Source of the DNA: Flavisolibacter sp.
GTDB lineage: Bacteria > Bacteroidota > Bacteroidia > Chitinophagales > Chitinophagaceae
DNA: 37,842 nt
Reading direction: 5' to 3'
Assembly: GCA_028288675.1 (NCBI GenBank)
Contig: JAQBNG010000112.1
Coordinates: 1-37,842 of the forward strand
Shown here: positions 1 to 7,746 of the stretch, piece after piece
How the letters are laid out: each line of letters starts with the position of its first letter
How positions within the stretch are numbered: the stretch's first letter is position 1
Made by a program: the position numbers and the translations under genes
The notes under the pieces: model-generated
Told to the model about the DNA's origin: nothing
The model's input: the letters and a program-made list of their open reading frames with translations, nothing else
Databases searched by the model: none

Positions 1-103
1 GATTTCAAGTTTTATAAGTATAATTTACTATAACTTTACTACAGTTCTTCAACCAGTGTGCGATGCGTGAAAGCTGTTTTTTGAAAGTTTCTAACTCATT
101 GAT

Positions 104-400
104 TTATAAATAATTGCGGGCAGTCAAATTTCCGGCTGTCTTCCCGACTTTAAAGTCCTTGGTAAACAACGTTTTATCAGGGGCTTTTTCTTTTACAAAA
201 TCGTTCACCCGGTTATTTAATACCCCAAATTTACCCCCGTTTACCCCCCAAAATGATTGTCTAAGCCAAGTATTTGCAATGTATTTTCCAACAAAGGCGC
301 CTTAGTTGTCATATTTATAACCGAGTGTATCAGGAATAATCCTCGCCCTGTTGTAAGTCTCTGCAAAAAAAGCCTGGCCTTGTTCTCAATTTAAAATAAA
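104..400 (-). pseudogene. Decayed gene remnant, family not recognised
   Basis: Reading the minus strand from about 400 down to the TAA at 104-106 gives one long frame of protein-like sequence. It is interrupted by a TGA at its upstream end and by an in-frame TAA near 302-304. The first part reads like QAFFAETYNRARIIPDTLGY and the part after the stop includes GKYIANTWLRQSFWGVNGGK and ends in LTARNYL. Amino-acid use looks like real coding sequence, but no start codon or known motif is visible. I read it as the C-terminal end of a broken gene; the family is unknown. Chance readability of AT-rich DNA cannot be excluded. Confidence 0.35.
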
Positions 401-931
401 TGTGACTGTATCTGAAAAGTCCAACTACAGAATGCCCATTCAGAATTAGGCTCGATAGAATAGTTGGAAGGGAATATTCCTTATCAAAATACGCGACAAG
501 ATGGTTATAGCTCTGGACCAGTGAAACAATATAAATCCAATAATTAAGGATTGTATGGATATGGCAGGCAATGTTTAGGAGTGGTGTAGTCATTGGTATG
601 AGAGTAGTAAAATCTTTGATGGTTTTGTATTGTTCATCACTAAAAAAGCCCATAGCCTCAAAAGCTGTAACTAAAGGCCTTTTACCTTTTTCAGCCCCTT
701 TGCAAAATCTAAGAGTGAAACTTTGAAACAATGATCATTGGAAAATAACTATTGTACTACTGATTATTATCTCTGACGATAACTCGTGCACGGTACTAGC
801 GCTGGTTCGAACTTTTTAGTGCATGGTTTAAAGTTCCCAATACTCGTAAAAGATGTCGTTGCTGATATTCACTACTTACTTTACTATCGTCATTAGGTTA
901 TAATTCTCATTTGAGACGCGGAAAGAATCTT
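401..931. other. Gap without a supportable gene
   Basis: No gene is supported in these roughly 530 bases. A 133-codon minus-strand open frame spans 330-731, but it overlaps the remnant at 104-400 in another frame. Its translation has no recognisable domain, no convincing start context and an odd mixture of hydrophobic stretches. With decayed genes on both sides, this stretch is most likely further eroded sequence. Confidence 0.4.
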
Positions 932-1329
932 TCACATTCTGCGTGTCTGCATTAAAACCATTACCAGGTTGTAAGCAGGCCCATTATTCCTAACGCTAAA
1001 ACCGAAAACCTTATCACCAGCAAGGAAAGGGTAGATGAAGAAATTTTGGTTTGCTAAATCATTTATTGTCTTAAGCACTTGTCCGCTTGCATAATCAAAT
1101 GCCTTAACCACACGTTTGCCTCTCCACATTTCTATGTACAATTTCTTATCATAAAAATAGGAATGATACAGTGATGGGAGCGGTGAAGTCCATCCTGGGT
1201 CTAAAGATCCATTACGACATCAAAGGCAAAAATTTTGTTTGGATAACTGTCCGCTAATGCATATAAAAATTTATCGTCCGCTGTAAAAGGTGTCAAGGGA
1301 GAAGAAGTGAGCTCCCAAGTCATAATCAT
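932..1329 (-). pseudogene. Frameshifted remnant of a probable beta-propeller protein
   Basis: Two minus-strand frames join into one plausible protein. From the ATG at 1327-1329 the frame gives FTADDKFLYALADSYPNKIF and then stops near 1203. If the frame is shifted near 1215, it continues as NGSLDPGWTSPLPSLYHSYF and runs through KVVKAF-like and GDKVFGFSVRNN segments to the stop at 932. Repeated strand-turn-strand patterns such as DKFLYALAD, DKKLYIEMW and GDKVFGFSV suggest blades of a beta-propeller. That fold assignment is inference only. The frameshift and the lack of a full-length frame point to a pseudogene. Its 5' end lies next to the divergent promoter at 1356-1386. Confidence 0.4.
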
Positions 1330-1355
1330 CCTATTACTTCTTTTTTGTAGAAAAG

Positions 1356-1386
1356 TTTGGAGAAATGAAAATCTGCCCTATCTTCG
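1356..1386 (+). promoter_or_regulatory. Bacteroidota-type promoter for the ABC/GntR cassette
   Basis: TTTG at 1356-1359 is followed after 19 bases by TATCTTCG at 1379-1386. This fits the known Bacteroidota vegetative consensus TTTG-N(about 19)-TAnnTTTG with one mismatch in the -7 box. Transcription would start near 1392-1395, inside the inverted repeat at 1388-1411 and about 30 bases before the ATG at 1424. Confidence 0.6.
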
Positions 1387-1387
1387 T

Positions 1388-1411
1388 AGTGTACTAGACA
1401 AGTAGTACACT
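1388..1411. promoter_or_regulatory. Perfect inverted repeat, probable GntR operator
   Basis: AGTGTACTA and TAGTACACT form a perfect 9+9 inverted repeat with a 6-base spacer. It covers the predicted transcription start of the operon that contains the YtrA-type GntR gene at 3110-3481. Dimeric GntR repressors bind such palindromes, so repressor binding here would block RNA polymerase. The repeat and its position are seen directly; the link to that regulator is inference. Confidence 0.65.
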
Positions 1412-1423
1412 CAATCACTGTCT

Positions 1424-2257
1424 ATGATTAGTATTAAAAACTTATCGTTTGCTTACAAAAAAAAGCCTGTTTTCGATGGGTTGAATCTTCAGTTTAAAGC
1501 AGGGCATGTGTACGGACTGCTGGGTAAGAACGGCACTGGCAAGTCAAGCCTCTTGCGCAATATAGCAGGGCTGCTCTATCCACAAAATGGCAGTATCACC
1601 GTAAACGGTTTTACGCCTTTTGAACGGCTTCCCGTTTTCCTGGAAGATGTTTTTATGGTGCCGGAAGAGTTTTACCTGCCCGATATTTCGGTACCTGACT
1701 TTATAAAGCACTATGCTCCTTTTTATCCCCGCTTCAATAGTGAAAAATTCAGGAACTACATAGCTGTTTTTGAGATTCCTGCCGACAGTACGTTGCAAAA
1801 CATGAGCTACGGGCAGAAAAAGAAAGTGCTGATTTCTTTTGCCCTGGCAACAAATGCCAGGATTTTGCTGATGGATGAGCCAACCAATGGACTGGACATC
1901 ATGAGTAAAAGCCAGTTCAGAAAAATACTGGCCGAAGCGCTGGATGAAGAACAGTGCATCATTATCAGTACGCACCAGGTAAAAGACCTTGAGAATTTAA
2001 TTGACCGTATTACTATCATTGACGAAGGCAAAATTCTGTTTGATGAAAACGTAGAAACGATCACAAAGAAGTTGTCATTTCGGTTTGCTTATGATGCCGA
2101 AGATGTGGCGGCTGCTATCTACAGCGAATCATCTTTGATAGGTAACGTAATTGTAGCGCCTAACATTGATGGGGATGAGGGCAAACTAGACCTGGAATTG
2201 CTTTATAAAGCCATCATTACAAATAGTGAGAAAATCACCAAACTATTCCAACAGTAA
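1424..2257 (+). CDS. ABC transporter ATP-binding protein (YtrB/CcmA-like)
   Basis: This is the nucleotide-binding subunit of an ABC transporter; it powers the membrane partner encoded 9 bases downstream. At 277 residues it has the usual length for a single ATPase domain with a short C-terminal extension. Visible motifs are Walker A GKNGTGKS at about 34-41, an ABC signature with SYGQ at 128-131, Walker B LLMDEP at 148-153, a D-loop GLD and the switch histidine at H184. The Q-loop position reads VPEEF, so Glu replaces Gln. The ATG lies 13 bases after the inverted repeat and no better start is upstream. The order ATPase-permease-GntR matches YtrA-type operons, which often respond to envelope stress or antimicrobial peptides. 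The substrate cannot be told from sequence. Confidence 0.9.
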   Translation: MISIKNLSFAYKKKPVFDGLNLQFKAGHVYGLLGKNGTGKSSLLRNIAGLLYPQNGSITVNGFTPFERLPVFLEDVFMVPEEFYLPDISVPDFIKHYAPFYPRFNSEKFRNYIAVFEIPADSTLQNMSYGQKKKVLISFALATNARILLMDEPTNGLDIMSKSQFRKILAEALDEEQCIIISTHQVKDLENLIDRITIIDEGKILFDENVETITKKLSFRFAYDAEDVAAAIYSESSLIGNVIVAPNIDGDEGKLDLELLYKAIITNSEKITKLFQQ

Positions 2258-2266
2258 ACCTCTTTT

Positions 2267-3091
2267 ATGAACCAATTTTTCAGTCTCAAACGTTTTACTT
2301 TATTGGTATTGAAGCACTGGGCAGACAATAAAAAACGCTACGGTTTGTCGGTGCTCGCGTTCATCGGTTTGTTGATCACCTGGTTCGTGTTTACGATGCT
2401 TACAGGATTTGATAATATACCAATGGGAAAAGCTGTACAACAGATAACTTTTTTCCTTTCGCTTTTTGCTGTGGGTACATTTTATGCCAGCCAGTATTTC
2501 CGCGATCTTGGTTCCCGGTCAAAAGGGATCAATTTTCTTTTAGTTCCAGCTTCAGCATTCGAAAAGCTTTTGTGCAGCCTGCTGTACTCCGTGGTCCTGT
2601 TCTTTATTGTGTTTACCACAGCTTTTTATTTAATAGATGTTTTGATGGTTGCTATTGCAAACAGTTTACCGGGCACGGAAAAATTAGCGGGGAAACCGAA
2701 TGTGATTAACGTTTTTAAAGTGATAATTCTCCGGTTTAACAGTGACTCGACAATCAACTTTTTGCTTTTCTTCTTTTCAGTGCAGTCTGCCTTCCTGCTT
2801 GGTTCTGTTTATTTTGAAAAATACAGTTTCATCAAAACAATCATTTGTGGTTTTGTTGCCGGCTTTATCCTTTTCTGTATGATGTATTTTTTTTACGAGC
2901 ACCTTTTGCCCAACGGAGGGTTTCATAAAGGATTTCTTACTTCTTTCCGTGTGCATGTTGATGGTGTCAATGATCATCTTGTACAAGTACCCCGCTGGAT
3001 AGGGGAGGTATTTCGCTTCCTCATTATGTATGGCATCGCTCCTTTTTTATGGATAGTGACCTATTTCCGTTTGAAAGAAAAACAAGTATAG
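2267..3091 (+). CDS. ABC transporter permease, six-helix ABC-2-like
   Basis: This integral inner-membrane protein is the likely partner of the preceding ATPase. About six hydrophobic helices are visible, including LAFIGLLITWFVFTML near 30-45, LSLFAVGTFYASQYF, a long pair around LLYSVVLFFIVFTTAFYLID, FFFSVQSAFLLGSVYF, GFVAGFILFCMMYFFY and a final FLIMYGIAPFLWIVTYF. The chain ends with a basic cytoplasmic tail (RLKEKQV). No soluble domain or enzymatic motif is seen, and the sequence is too diverged to name a family beyond ABC-2-like. The operon is tight: 9 bases after the ATPase and 18 before the GntR gene, so the three are very probably cotranscribed. Confidence 0.8.
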   Translation: MNQFFSLKRFTLLVLKHWADNKKRYGLSVLAFIGLLITWFVFTMLTGFDNIPMGKAVQQITFFLSLFAVGTFYASQYFRDLGSRSKGINFLLVPASAFEKLLCSLLYSVVLFFIVFTTAFYLIDVLMVAIANSLPGTEKLAGKPNVINVFKVIILRFNSDSTINFLLFFFSVQSAFLLGSVYFEKYSFIKTIICGFVAGFILFCMMYFFYEHLLPNGGFHKGFLTSFRVHVDGVNDHLVQVPRWIGEVFRFLIMYGIAPFLWIVTYFRLKEKQV

Positions 3092-3109
3092 GCGTTTAAA
3101 AATATTACT

Positions 3110-3481
3110 ATGCAATTCAGAGAATCAATAGCCATATACCTGCAAATAGCCGATTACATCTGCGAACGCATTCTGCTAAAGGAGTGGAAAACAGGCGAAC
3201 GTATTCCTGCAGTACGGGAGCTGGCCGTACAAGTGGAAGTCAATCCAAATACTGTGATGCGTACGTTTGAATTTTTACAGGGACAAAACATTATCTACAA
3301 CCAAAGAGGTATCGGATATTTTGTAGGCCCCGATGCAATTAAAAATGCCACACAGTATCGCAAAACAGAATTCATTGAGAAAGAACTGCCTAACATCTTC
3401 CGCAATATCTACATGTTGGATATGGACATAGATGAATTAAGGCCACGTTACGAAAAATTCAAAAAACAAAACTTCAGTTAA
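3110..3481 (+). CDS. GntR-family transcriptional regulator, YtrA subfamily
   Basis: This 123-residue protein has an N-terminal winged helix-turn-helix of the GntR type at about 10-75. It shows the characteristic IYLQIADYI, ERIPAVRELA, VNPNTVMRTFEFL and GIGYFV segments. Only about 45 residues follow, mostly helical and charged, which matches the short dimerisation tail of the YtrA subfamily rather than the larger FadR or HutC effector domains. Members usually repress an ABC transporter operon in which they lie. Here the gene is third in such an operon, and a perfect palindrome sits on the operon's promoter at 1388-1411, so autorepression is likely. The inducer is unknown. Confidence 0.88.
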   Translation: MQFRESIAIYLQIADYICERILLKEWKTGERIPAVRELAVQVEVNPNTVMRTFEFLQGQNIIYNQRGIGYFVGPDAIKNATQYRKTEFIEKELPNIFRNIYMLDMDIDELRPRYEKFKKQNFS

Positions 3482-3498
3482 CCTTATCAAGCTTCGTT

Positions 3499-4194
3499 AT
3501 GAAAAAGAGCAACAAATTATTATTGGGAGGTTTTCTTACAGGGCTTTTACTTATAACTGCTATTCATGTCACCTTGTATGCAAAATATAAGGCCGGCGAC
3601 TATACCGTTTATAACGCAGAAGGAGACCTGGCGTCTCAATCGATGCAAACATTTCCGAATATACTTTTTGTATCAGTGCGCAATGTACCCGATGCAACTG
3701 TAAAATTCAGCGATGTGGCAGGAGTGGAAAAAGTTGAAAACCCTGGAGTAGTGTATGTCCGGCGAGGCGACACTTTGCTAATTACAGGTACGGACAGTAC
3801 GAATAATCATGACTTTGATTACCGGGTAGCATTGAACCTTCCTCACAATGCAACACTGTCCGTGTTTAATTCTTTTCTTTCTTTCAAAACAGGCAAAAAA
3901 ACAGCAGAAAGCAATCCAATTATCTACCTGCAGAAGTCCCAGGCTATTTTTTCAGGTGCTGAAACTCCAGTTCAATTTGGACATTTAAAAGTTTTTGCGT
4001 CAGGCAGTTCCACTGCAACGTTCCGGGGCAATACCCAGATCAACAATCTTGAAGTGCAGCTTTCTCATTCTTCTATTGAATATACTGATGGCAATTTTGA
4101 TCAACTGTCCATTGTGACAGATTCTGTATCCCGCATCTCTCTTCAATCAAAACATTTATTAAAAGCAAACATTAAAACCATAGCCTCCCAATAA
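3499..4194 (+). CDS. Membrane-anchored beta-rich protein of unknown function
   Basis: The product has 231 residues. A lysine-flanked hydrophobic segment at about 7-27 (LLLGGFLTGLLLITAIHVTL) looks like an uncleaved anchor or signal peptide. The rest is rich in short beta strands with repeated aliphatic, Ser and Asn patterns, such as FGHLKVFASGSSTATFRGNT and INNLEVQLSHSSIEYTDGN. This resembles the stacked-strand architecture of the DUF2807 and DUF4097 adhesin-like families; that likeness is by eye and not certain. It follows the GntR gene by 17 bases and precedes the receptor gene by about 115 bases. Similar proteins are common beside YtrA-type ABC operons in Bacteroidota, suggesting an envelope role. 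No catalytic residues are evident. Confidence 0.6.
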   Translation: MKKSNKLLLGGFLTGLLLITAIHVTLYAKYKAGDYTVYNAEGDLASQSMQTFPNILFVSVRNVPDATVKFSDVAGVEKVENPGVVYVRRGDTLLITGTDSTNNHDFDYRVALNLPHNATLSVFNSFLSFKTGKKTAESNPIIYLQKSQAIFSGAETPVQFGHLKVFASGSSTATFRGNTQINNLEVQLSHSSIEYTDGNFDQLSIVTDSVSRISLQSKHLLKANIKTIASQ

Positions 4195-4309
4195 CGCAAT
4201 CATCGTAAACAACAGCGTAACGTTTCCCTTGCCCGGAGCGACTGGCCGTCCCATGCTACAAATCACTAAAATTCTCAGCTAACAATAATTCATCTACAAA
4301 ATTTATTTT

Positions 4310-6742
4310 ATGAAGATCTCTGTCTTACTAGCATCCCTTGTTCTCTTTCTCTCAAGTGCAATTGCACAAAATGGGGGAAAAATTTCGGGAAGCATATTGC
4401 AAAATGGGAAAGCTGCCGGAGGTGCAAGTGTTAGTTTGCTTCGTGCCAGGGACTCGGCAACAGTTAAAATAGCAGCAGCAAATAGCGAAGGCCTTTATTC
4501 TTTTGAAAACATACCCGACGGAAAATATGTCGTTTCTGTAACTGCAGTTGGCCATCGAAAAAGCTTTTCAAAAATCATTGACGTAACTGCGCAGCAACAG
4601 GTAGTACAATTGCCCGCTATTAATCTTGTACCTGTTAGTAAAGACATGGCTGGGGTTACAGTCACGGCAAGTCGTCCATTGGTGGAGCAACGCATAGACA
4701 GGACAATTGTAAACGTTGATGCGTCAATAACAAATGTTGGTACATCAGCCTTGGAAGTGCTGGAAAAATCACCCGGTGTTTCTGTTGACAGGGATGGCAA
4801 TATTAGTTTGAAAGGAAAGGAAGGTGTGTTGGTTATGGTTGATGGGCGACCAACACAATTAGGAGGGGCAGACCTTGCTAACCTTTTGCGTAACATGAGT
4901 TCCAACCAACTCGATCAAATAGAAATAATGACAAACCCACCTGCCCGCTACGATGCGGCAGGCACTTCGGGTATTATCAATATAAAAACAAAGAAAACAA
5001 TTTCTGCGGGGTACAATGGCTCGGCAACTTTGACTTATTCGCAGGGACGATATGCTAAGACTGCTGAAGGTTTCAACTTTAATTACCGGGAAGGCAAAGT
5101 GAACGTGTTCTCAACGTTGAGTCACAACTACATGAAGCAATACGGAACCATAAATATTGATAGAAACATCTTCGACAATACTACAAATACAATAGACAAA
5201 GTTTTCAACCAGGAAGCTAATAGACTTGCAGAAGGCAATGCATATAATGCAAAAGTTGGACTGGATTTTTTTGCAACGAAGAATACAACATTTGGTGCTG
5301 CACTAACCATAAATTCAAGACACGTTTTAGCGAAGAACCCTAACATCACAAGAATTTCAAATTCTTCTAAAGATTTGGAAAGTGTGACAAAAGCGATGGT
5401 TGATAATAAGAACGACTGGAATGGGTTGGGCACTAACTTAAACTTTCGCACAGTGCTGGATAAAAAGGGTAAAGAGCTTACATCGGATATTGACTTTCTG
5501 AAATATGGTTCACAAAACGACCAATTCATGGTTAATTCTTATACCGATGCAATTGGAAGTCCATATAGAAAAGCAGATACATTAATGGGTGATCTACCCC
5601 AGAACATAAAAGTATATACTGCAAGAGTAGACTACCTGCAGCCGATGAATAAGGGTGCAAAATTTGAAGCCGGTATTAAAACTGGTATTGTTAGGACTGA
5701 TAATAATGCTGCGTACGATAGTATTCAAAATGGAAGAATCATTCATGACTTTAACCGCAGCAACCATTTCGTTTATGAAGAAAATATTAACGCAGCGTAT
5801 GTTAACCTTAGTGCACCATTATCAAAAAAAATAACCGCGCAGTTTGGCTTGCGTTTAGAAAATACAAATGCAAAAGGAGTTCAAAAAACCACGGGGGAAG
5901 ATTTTGACAGGCATTACACACAGCTCTTTCCTACAGCTTTCTTCCAATACAAGGCAAATGATAAAAACAACTTTGGGGCAAACCTTGGCAGACGTGTTCG
6001 TCGCCCGTCGTACGAAAGCTTAAATCCGTTTATAAGGTTCATCGACAGGTACATGTACCAAAAAGGAAATCCGGCCCTTAAGCCTTCTGTAAGCACTAAT
6101 CTCGAAATATCTCATACATGGAAAAACCAAATAACAACAACACTAAATTATTCACGTACTAAAGATGTTGTTGACGGAATCATTGAACAGAAAGGACAGG
6201 AAACATATACAATACCTGCAAACATTTCTTCTCTTACGCAATTCGGACTTTCAATAAATGCTAACACACCTATTACTAAATGGTGGACAAGCAGCATCAA
6301 CATAAATGCGTTTAATAATAACTACAAGGGTGTGGTAAGCAGTGCTCCTATTGACCTTGCTGCGACAAGTTTTGTTGTTACAGGAACGCAGCAGTTCAAA
6401 GTAACTAAAACACTCACTGCAGAACTAAATGGCAGGTTTAGAAACGGCTGGTATGAAGGTGTAATGAGAGCAAAATCTATTGCATTTATGGGCATCGGAG
6501 TTAGCCAGCAGGTGTTGAAAAATGCGGGTACCATTCGTTTCACCGTACGTGATATTTTTCACAGCCAGGTATTCAGGGGCAGAAGCCAATATGGTAATGT
6601 AGATTTCGAAATCGAACAGGTAAACGAAACACGTATTGCATCAATTGGCTTCTCTTACCGCTTCGCTAAAGGAAAAAAGATTGCACCGGTAAAAAGAACG
6701 GCAGGCAGCGCAACTGAAGAACAGGATCGTATCGGGCAATAA
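4310..6742 (+). CDS. TonB-dependent-type outer-membrane beta-barrel receptor
   Basis: The product is an 810-residue outer-membrane protein. A signal peptide ends near residue 20 (SSAIAQ). An N-terminal carboxypeptidase-regulatory-like domain follows at about 22-110 (GKISGSILQNGKAAGGASVS to GHRKSF), then a plug domain at about 125-235 with VLEKSPGVSVDRDG, VMVDGRPTQL and MTNPPARYDAAGTSGIINIK. The remainder is alternating-strand barrel sequence ending at IGFSYRF, with a basic tail after it. This architecture is the outer membrane beta-barrel family common in Bacteroidota, usually without a SusD partner, and none is present here. The ligand is unknown. Its place after the ABC/GntR cassette and before two more ABC modules suggests a shared envelope or peptide-handling role. 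A hairpin terminator follows directly. Confidence 0.88.
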   Translation: MKISVLLASLVLFLSSAIAQNGGKISGSILQNGKAAGGASVSLLRARDSATVKIAAANSEGLYSFENIPDGKYVVSVTAVGHRKSFSKIIDVTAQQQVVQLPAINLVPVSKDMAGVTVTASRPLVEQRIDRTIVNVDASITNVGTSALEVLEKSPGVSVDRDGNISLKGKEGVLVMVDGRPTQLGGADLANLLRNMSSNQLDQIEIMTNPPARYDAAGTSGIINIKTKKTISAGYNGSATLTYSQGRYAKTAEGFNFNYREGKVNVFSTLSHNYMKQYGTINIDRNIFDNTTNTIDKVFNQEANRLAEGNAYNAKVGLDFFATKNTTFGAALTINSRHVLAKNPNITRISNSSKDLESVTKAMVDNKNDWNGLGTNLNFRTVLDKKGKELTSDIDFLKYGSQNDQFMVNSYTDAIGSPYRKADTLMGDLPQNIKVYTARVDYLQPMNKGAKFEAGIKTGIVRTDNNAAYDSIQNGRIIHDFNRSNHFVYEENINAAYVNLSAPLSKKITAQFGLRLENTNAKGVQKTTGEDFDRHYTQLFPTAFFQYKANDKNNFGANLGRRVRRPSYESLNPFIRFIDRYMYQKGNPALKPSVSTNLEISHTWKNQITTTLNYSRTKDVVDGIIEQKGQETYTIPANISSLTQFGLSINANTPITKWWTSSININAFNNNYKGVVSSAPIDLAATSFVVTGTQQFKVTKTLTAELNGRFRNGWYEGVMRAKSIAFMGIGVSQQVLKNAGTIRFTVRDIFHSQVFRGRSQYGNVDFEIEQVNETRIASIGFSYRFAKGKKIAPVKRTAGSATEEQDRIGQ

Positions 6743-6761
6743 TAACATTACATCTTCATTT

Positions 6762-6795
6762 CAATGGACAACTATTTTTAAGTAGTTGTCCATTG
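6762..6795 (+). terminator. Hairpin terminator after the receptor gene
   Basis: CAATGGACAACTA and TAGTTGTCCATTG form a perfect 13-bp stem around an 8-base loop, 19 bases after the receptor stop codon. The 3' side is AT-rich but has no clean T-run, so termination may be partial. Its right arm reaches into the apparent TTG at 6793, which argues for the downstream ATG as the next gene's start. Confidence 0.6.
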
Positions 6796-6816
6796 AACAA
6801 ATTTCATTTTCTGCTT

Positions 6817-7746
6817 ATGTCTTTTGCAATTGAAACAAGGGATCTGAATTATTCTTACACCAAGGATAGAAGATCAGTCAACAACCTTTCGCTGCAGGTT
6901 CCTACAGGTAGTATCTATGGATTCCTCGGACCAAATGGCGCTGGAAAAACCACCACAATCCGGCTATTAACAGGCATGTTGCTATCTGACAAGGACAATG
7001 TTTTTATTCAAGGCAAGTCCCTGCAAAGAAATTTACCGCAGATTTTTAATTCGATGGGGACGCTGATCGAAATGCCATCGCTTTACCTCCATCTAACCGG
7101 TAAAGAAAATCTTCGCCTCATAGCAACGATGAGAGGAATTCACCGTAATAGAATTGATGATGCTTTACAAACTGCGGGACTTGCGGGAGCTGCGAATAAA
7201 AAAACAAAACAATATTCTTTAGGTATGAAGCAAAGGCTGGGCATTGCAATGGCTATGCTCTCTGATCCTGAATTACTGATACTTGATGAACCTGCAAACG
7301 GACTTGATCCAACCGGTATTATCGAGGTAAGGCAATTACTGGTAAAATTGAATAAAGAACAAGGGAAGACCATTTTTGTTTCCAGTCATTTATTAGGTGA
7401 AGTTGAAAAAACCTGTACGCATATTGGTATCATCCATCATGGAATTATGCGCTATAATGGAACATTGGAACAAATGAAAGCTTCTGCATATGACGCCGCC
7501 GATGTGATCTTAAAAGTGCAGGAAGCAGAACATTGGTTGCCGCAAATCACATCACAATATCCGTTAGCAAAAGTGCAGGGCCGCGATGAAATAACCCTAC
7601 CTGCAACTTCACGTGAAGAAGTAACACATATCAACCAACAATTAGTAAGAATGAACATTCCGGTTGCAGGCATCCAACTGCGCGGCGGATTGGAAGAATG
7701 GTTCATGCATATTATTGACCAGGAAAAAGACAAGCAAATACTATGA
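6817..7746 (+). CDS. ABC transporter ATPase, bacitracin/lantibiotic-exporter type with E-loop
   Basis: This 309-residue ATPase belongs to the BcrA/LanF-like group. Walker A GPNGAGKT lies at about 38-45, the signature is YSLGMKQR, Walker B LLILDEPANGLD, and the switch histidine is in VSSHLLGEVE. The Q-loop is replaced by LIEMP, with Glu at residue 85, followed by LTGKENL. A Glu at this place (E-loop) is known from ATPases of lantibiotic self-immunity transporters such as NukF. The C-terminal third (about 225-309) is an accessory region seen in this group. I chose the ATG at 6817 over the TTG at 6793 because the latter lies inside the terminator stem. The gene overlaps the next by an ATGA. It probably drives export or expulsion of a peptide or lipid from the membrane; this role is inferred from family. 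Confidence 0.9.
   Translation: MSFAIETRDLNYSYTKDRRSVNNLSLQVPTGSIYGFLGPNGAGKTTTIRLLTGMLLSDKDNVFIQGKSLQRNLPQIFNSMGTLIEMPSLYLHLTGKENLRLIATMRGIHRNRIDDALQTAGLAGAANKKTKQYSLGMKQRLGIAMAMLSDPELLILDEPANGLDPTGIIEVRQLLVKLNKEQGKTIFVSSHLLGEVEKTCTHIGIIHHGIMRYNGTLEQMKASAYDAADVILKVQEAEHWLPQITSQYPLAKVQGRDEITLPATSREEVTHINQQLVRMNIPVAGIQLRGGLEEWFMHIIDQEKDKQIL

Noticed and set aside
330-731. 133-codon minus-strand open frame
   Set aside because: No recognisable domain, overlaps a remnant in another frame and lies among decayed genes; mixed hydrophobic and charged pattern is not convincing.
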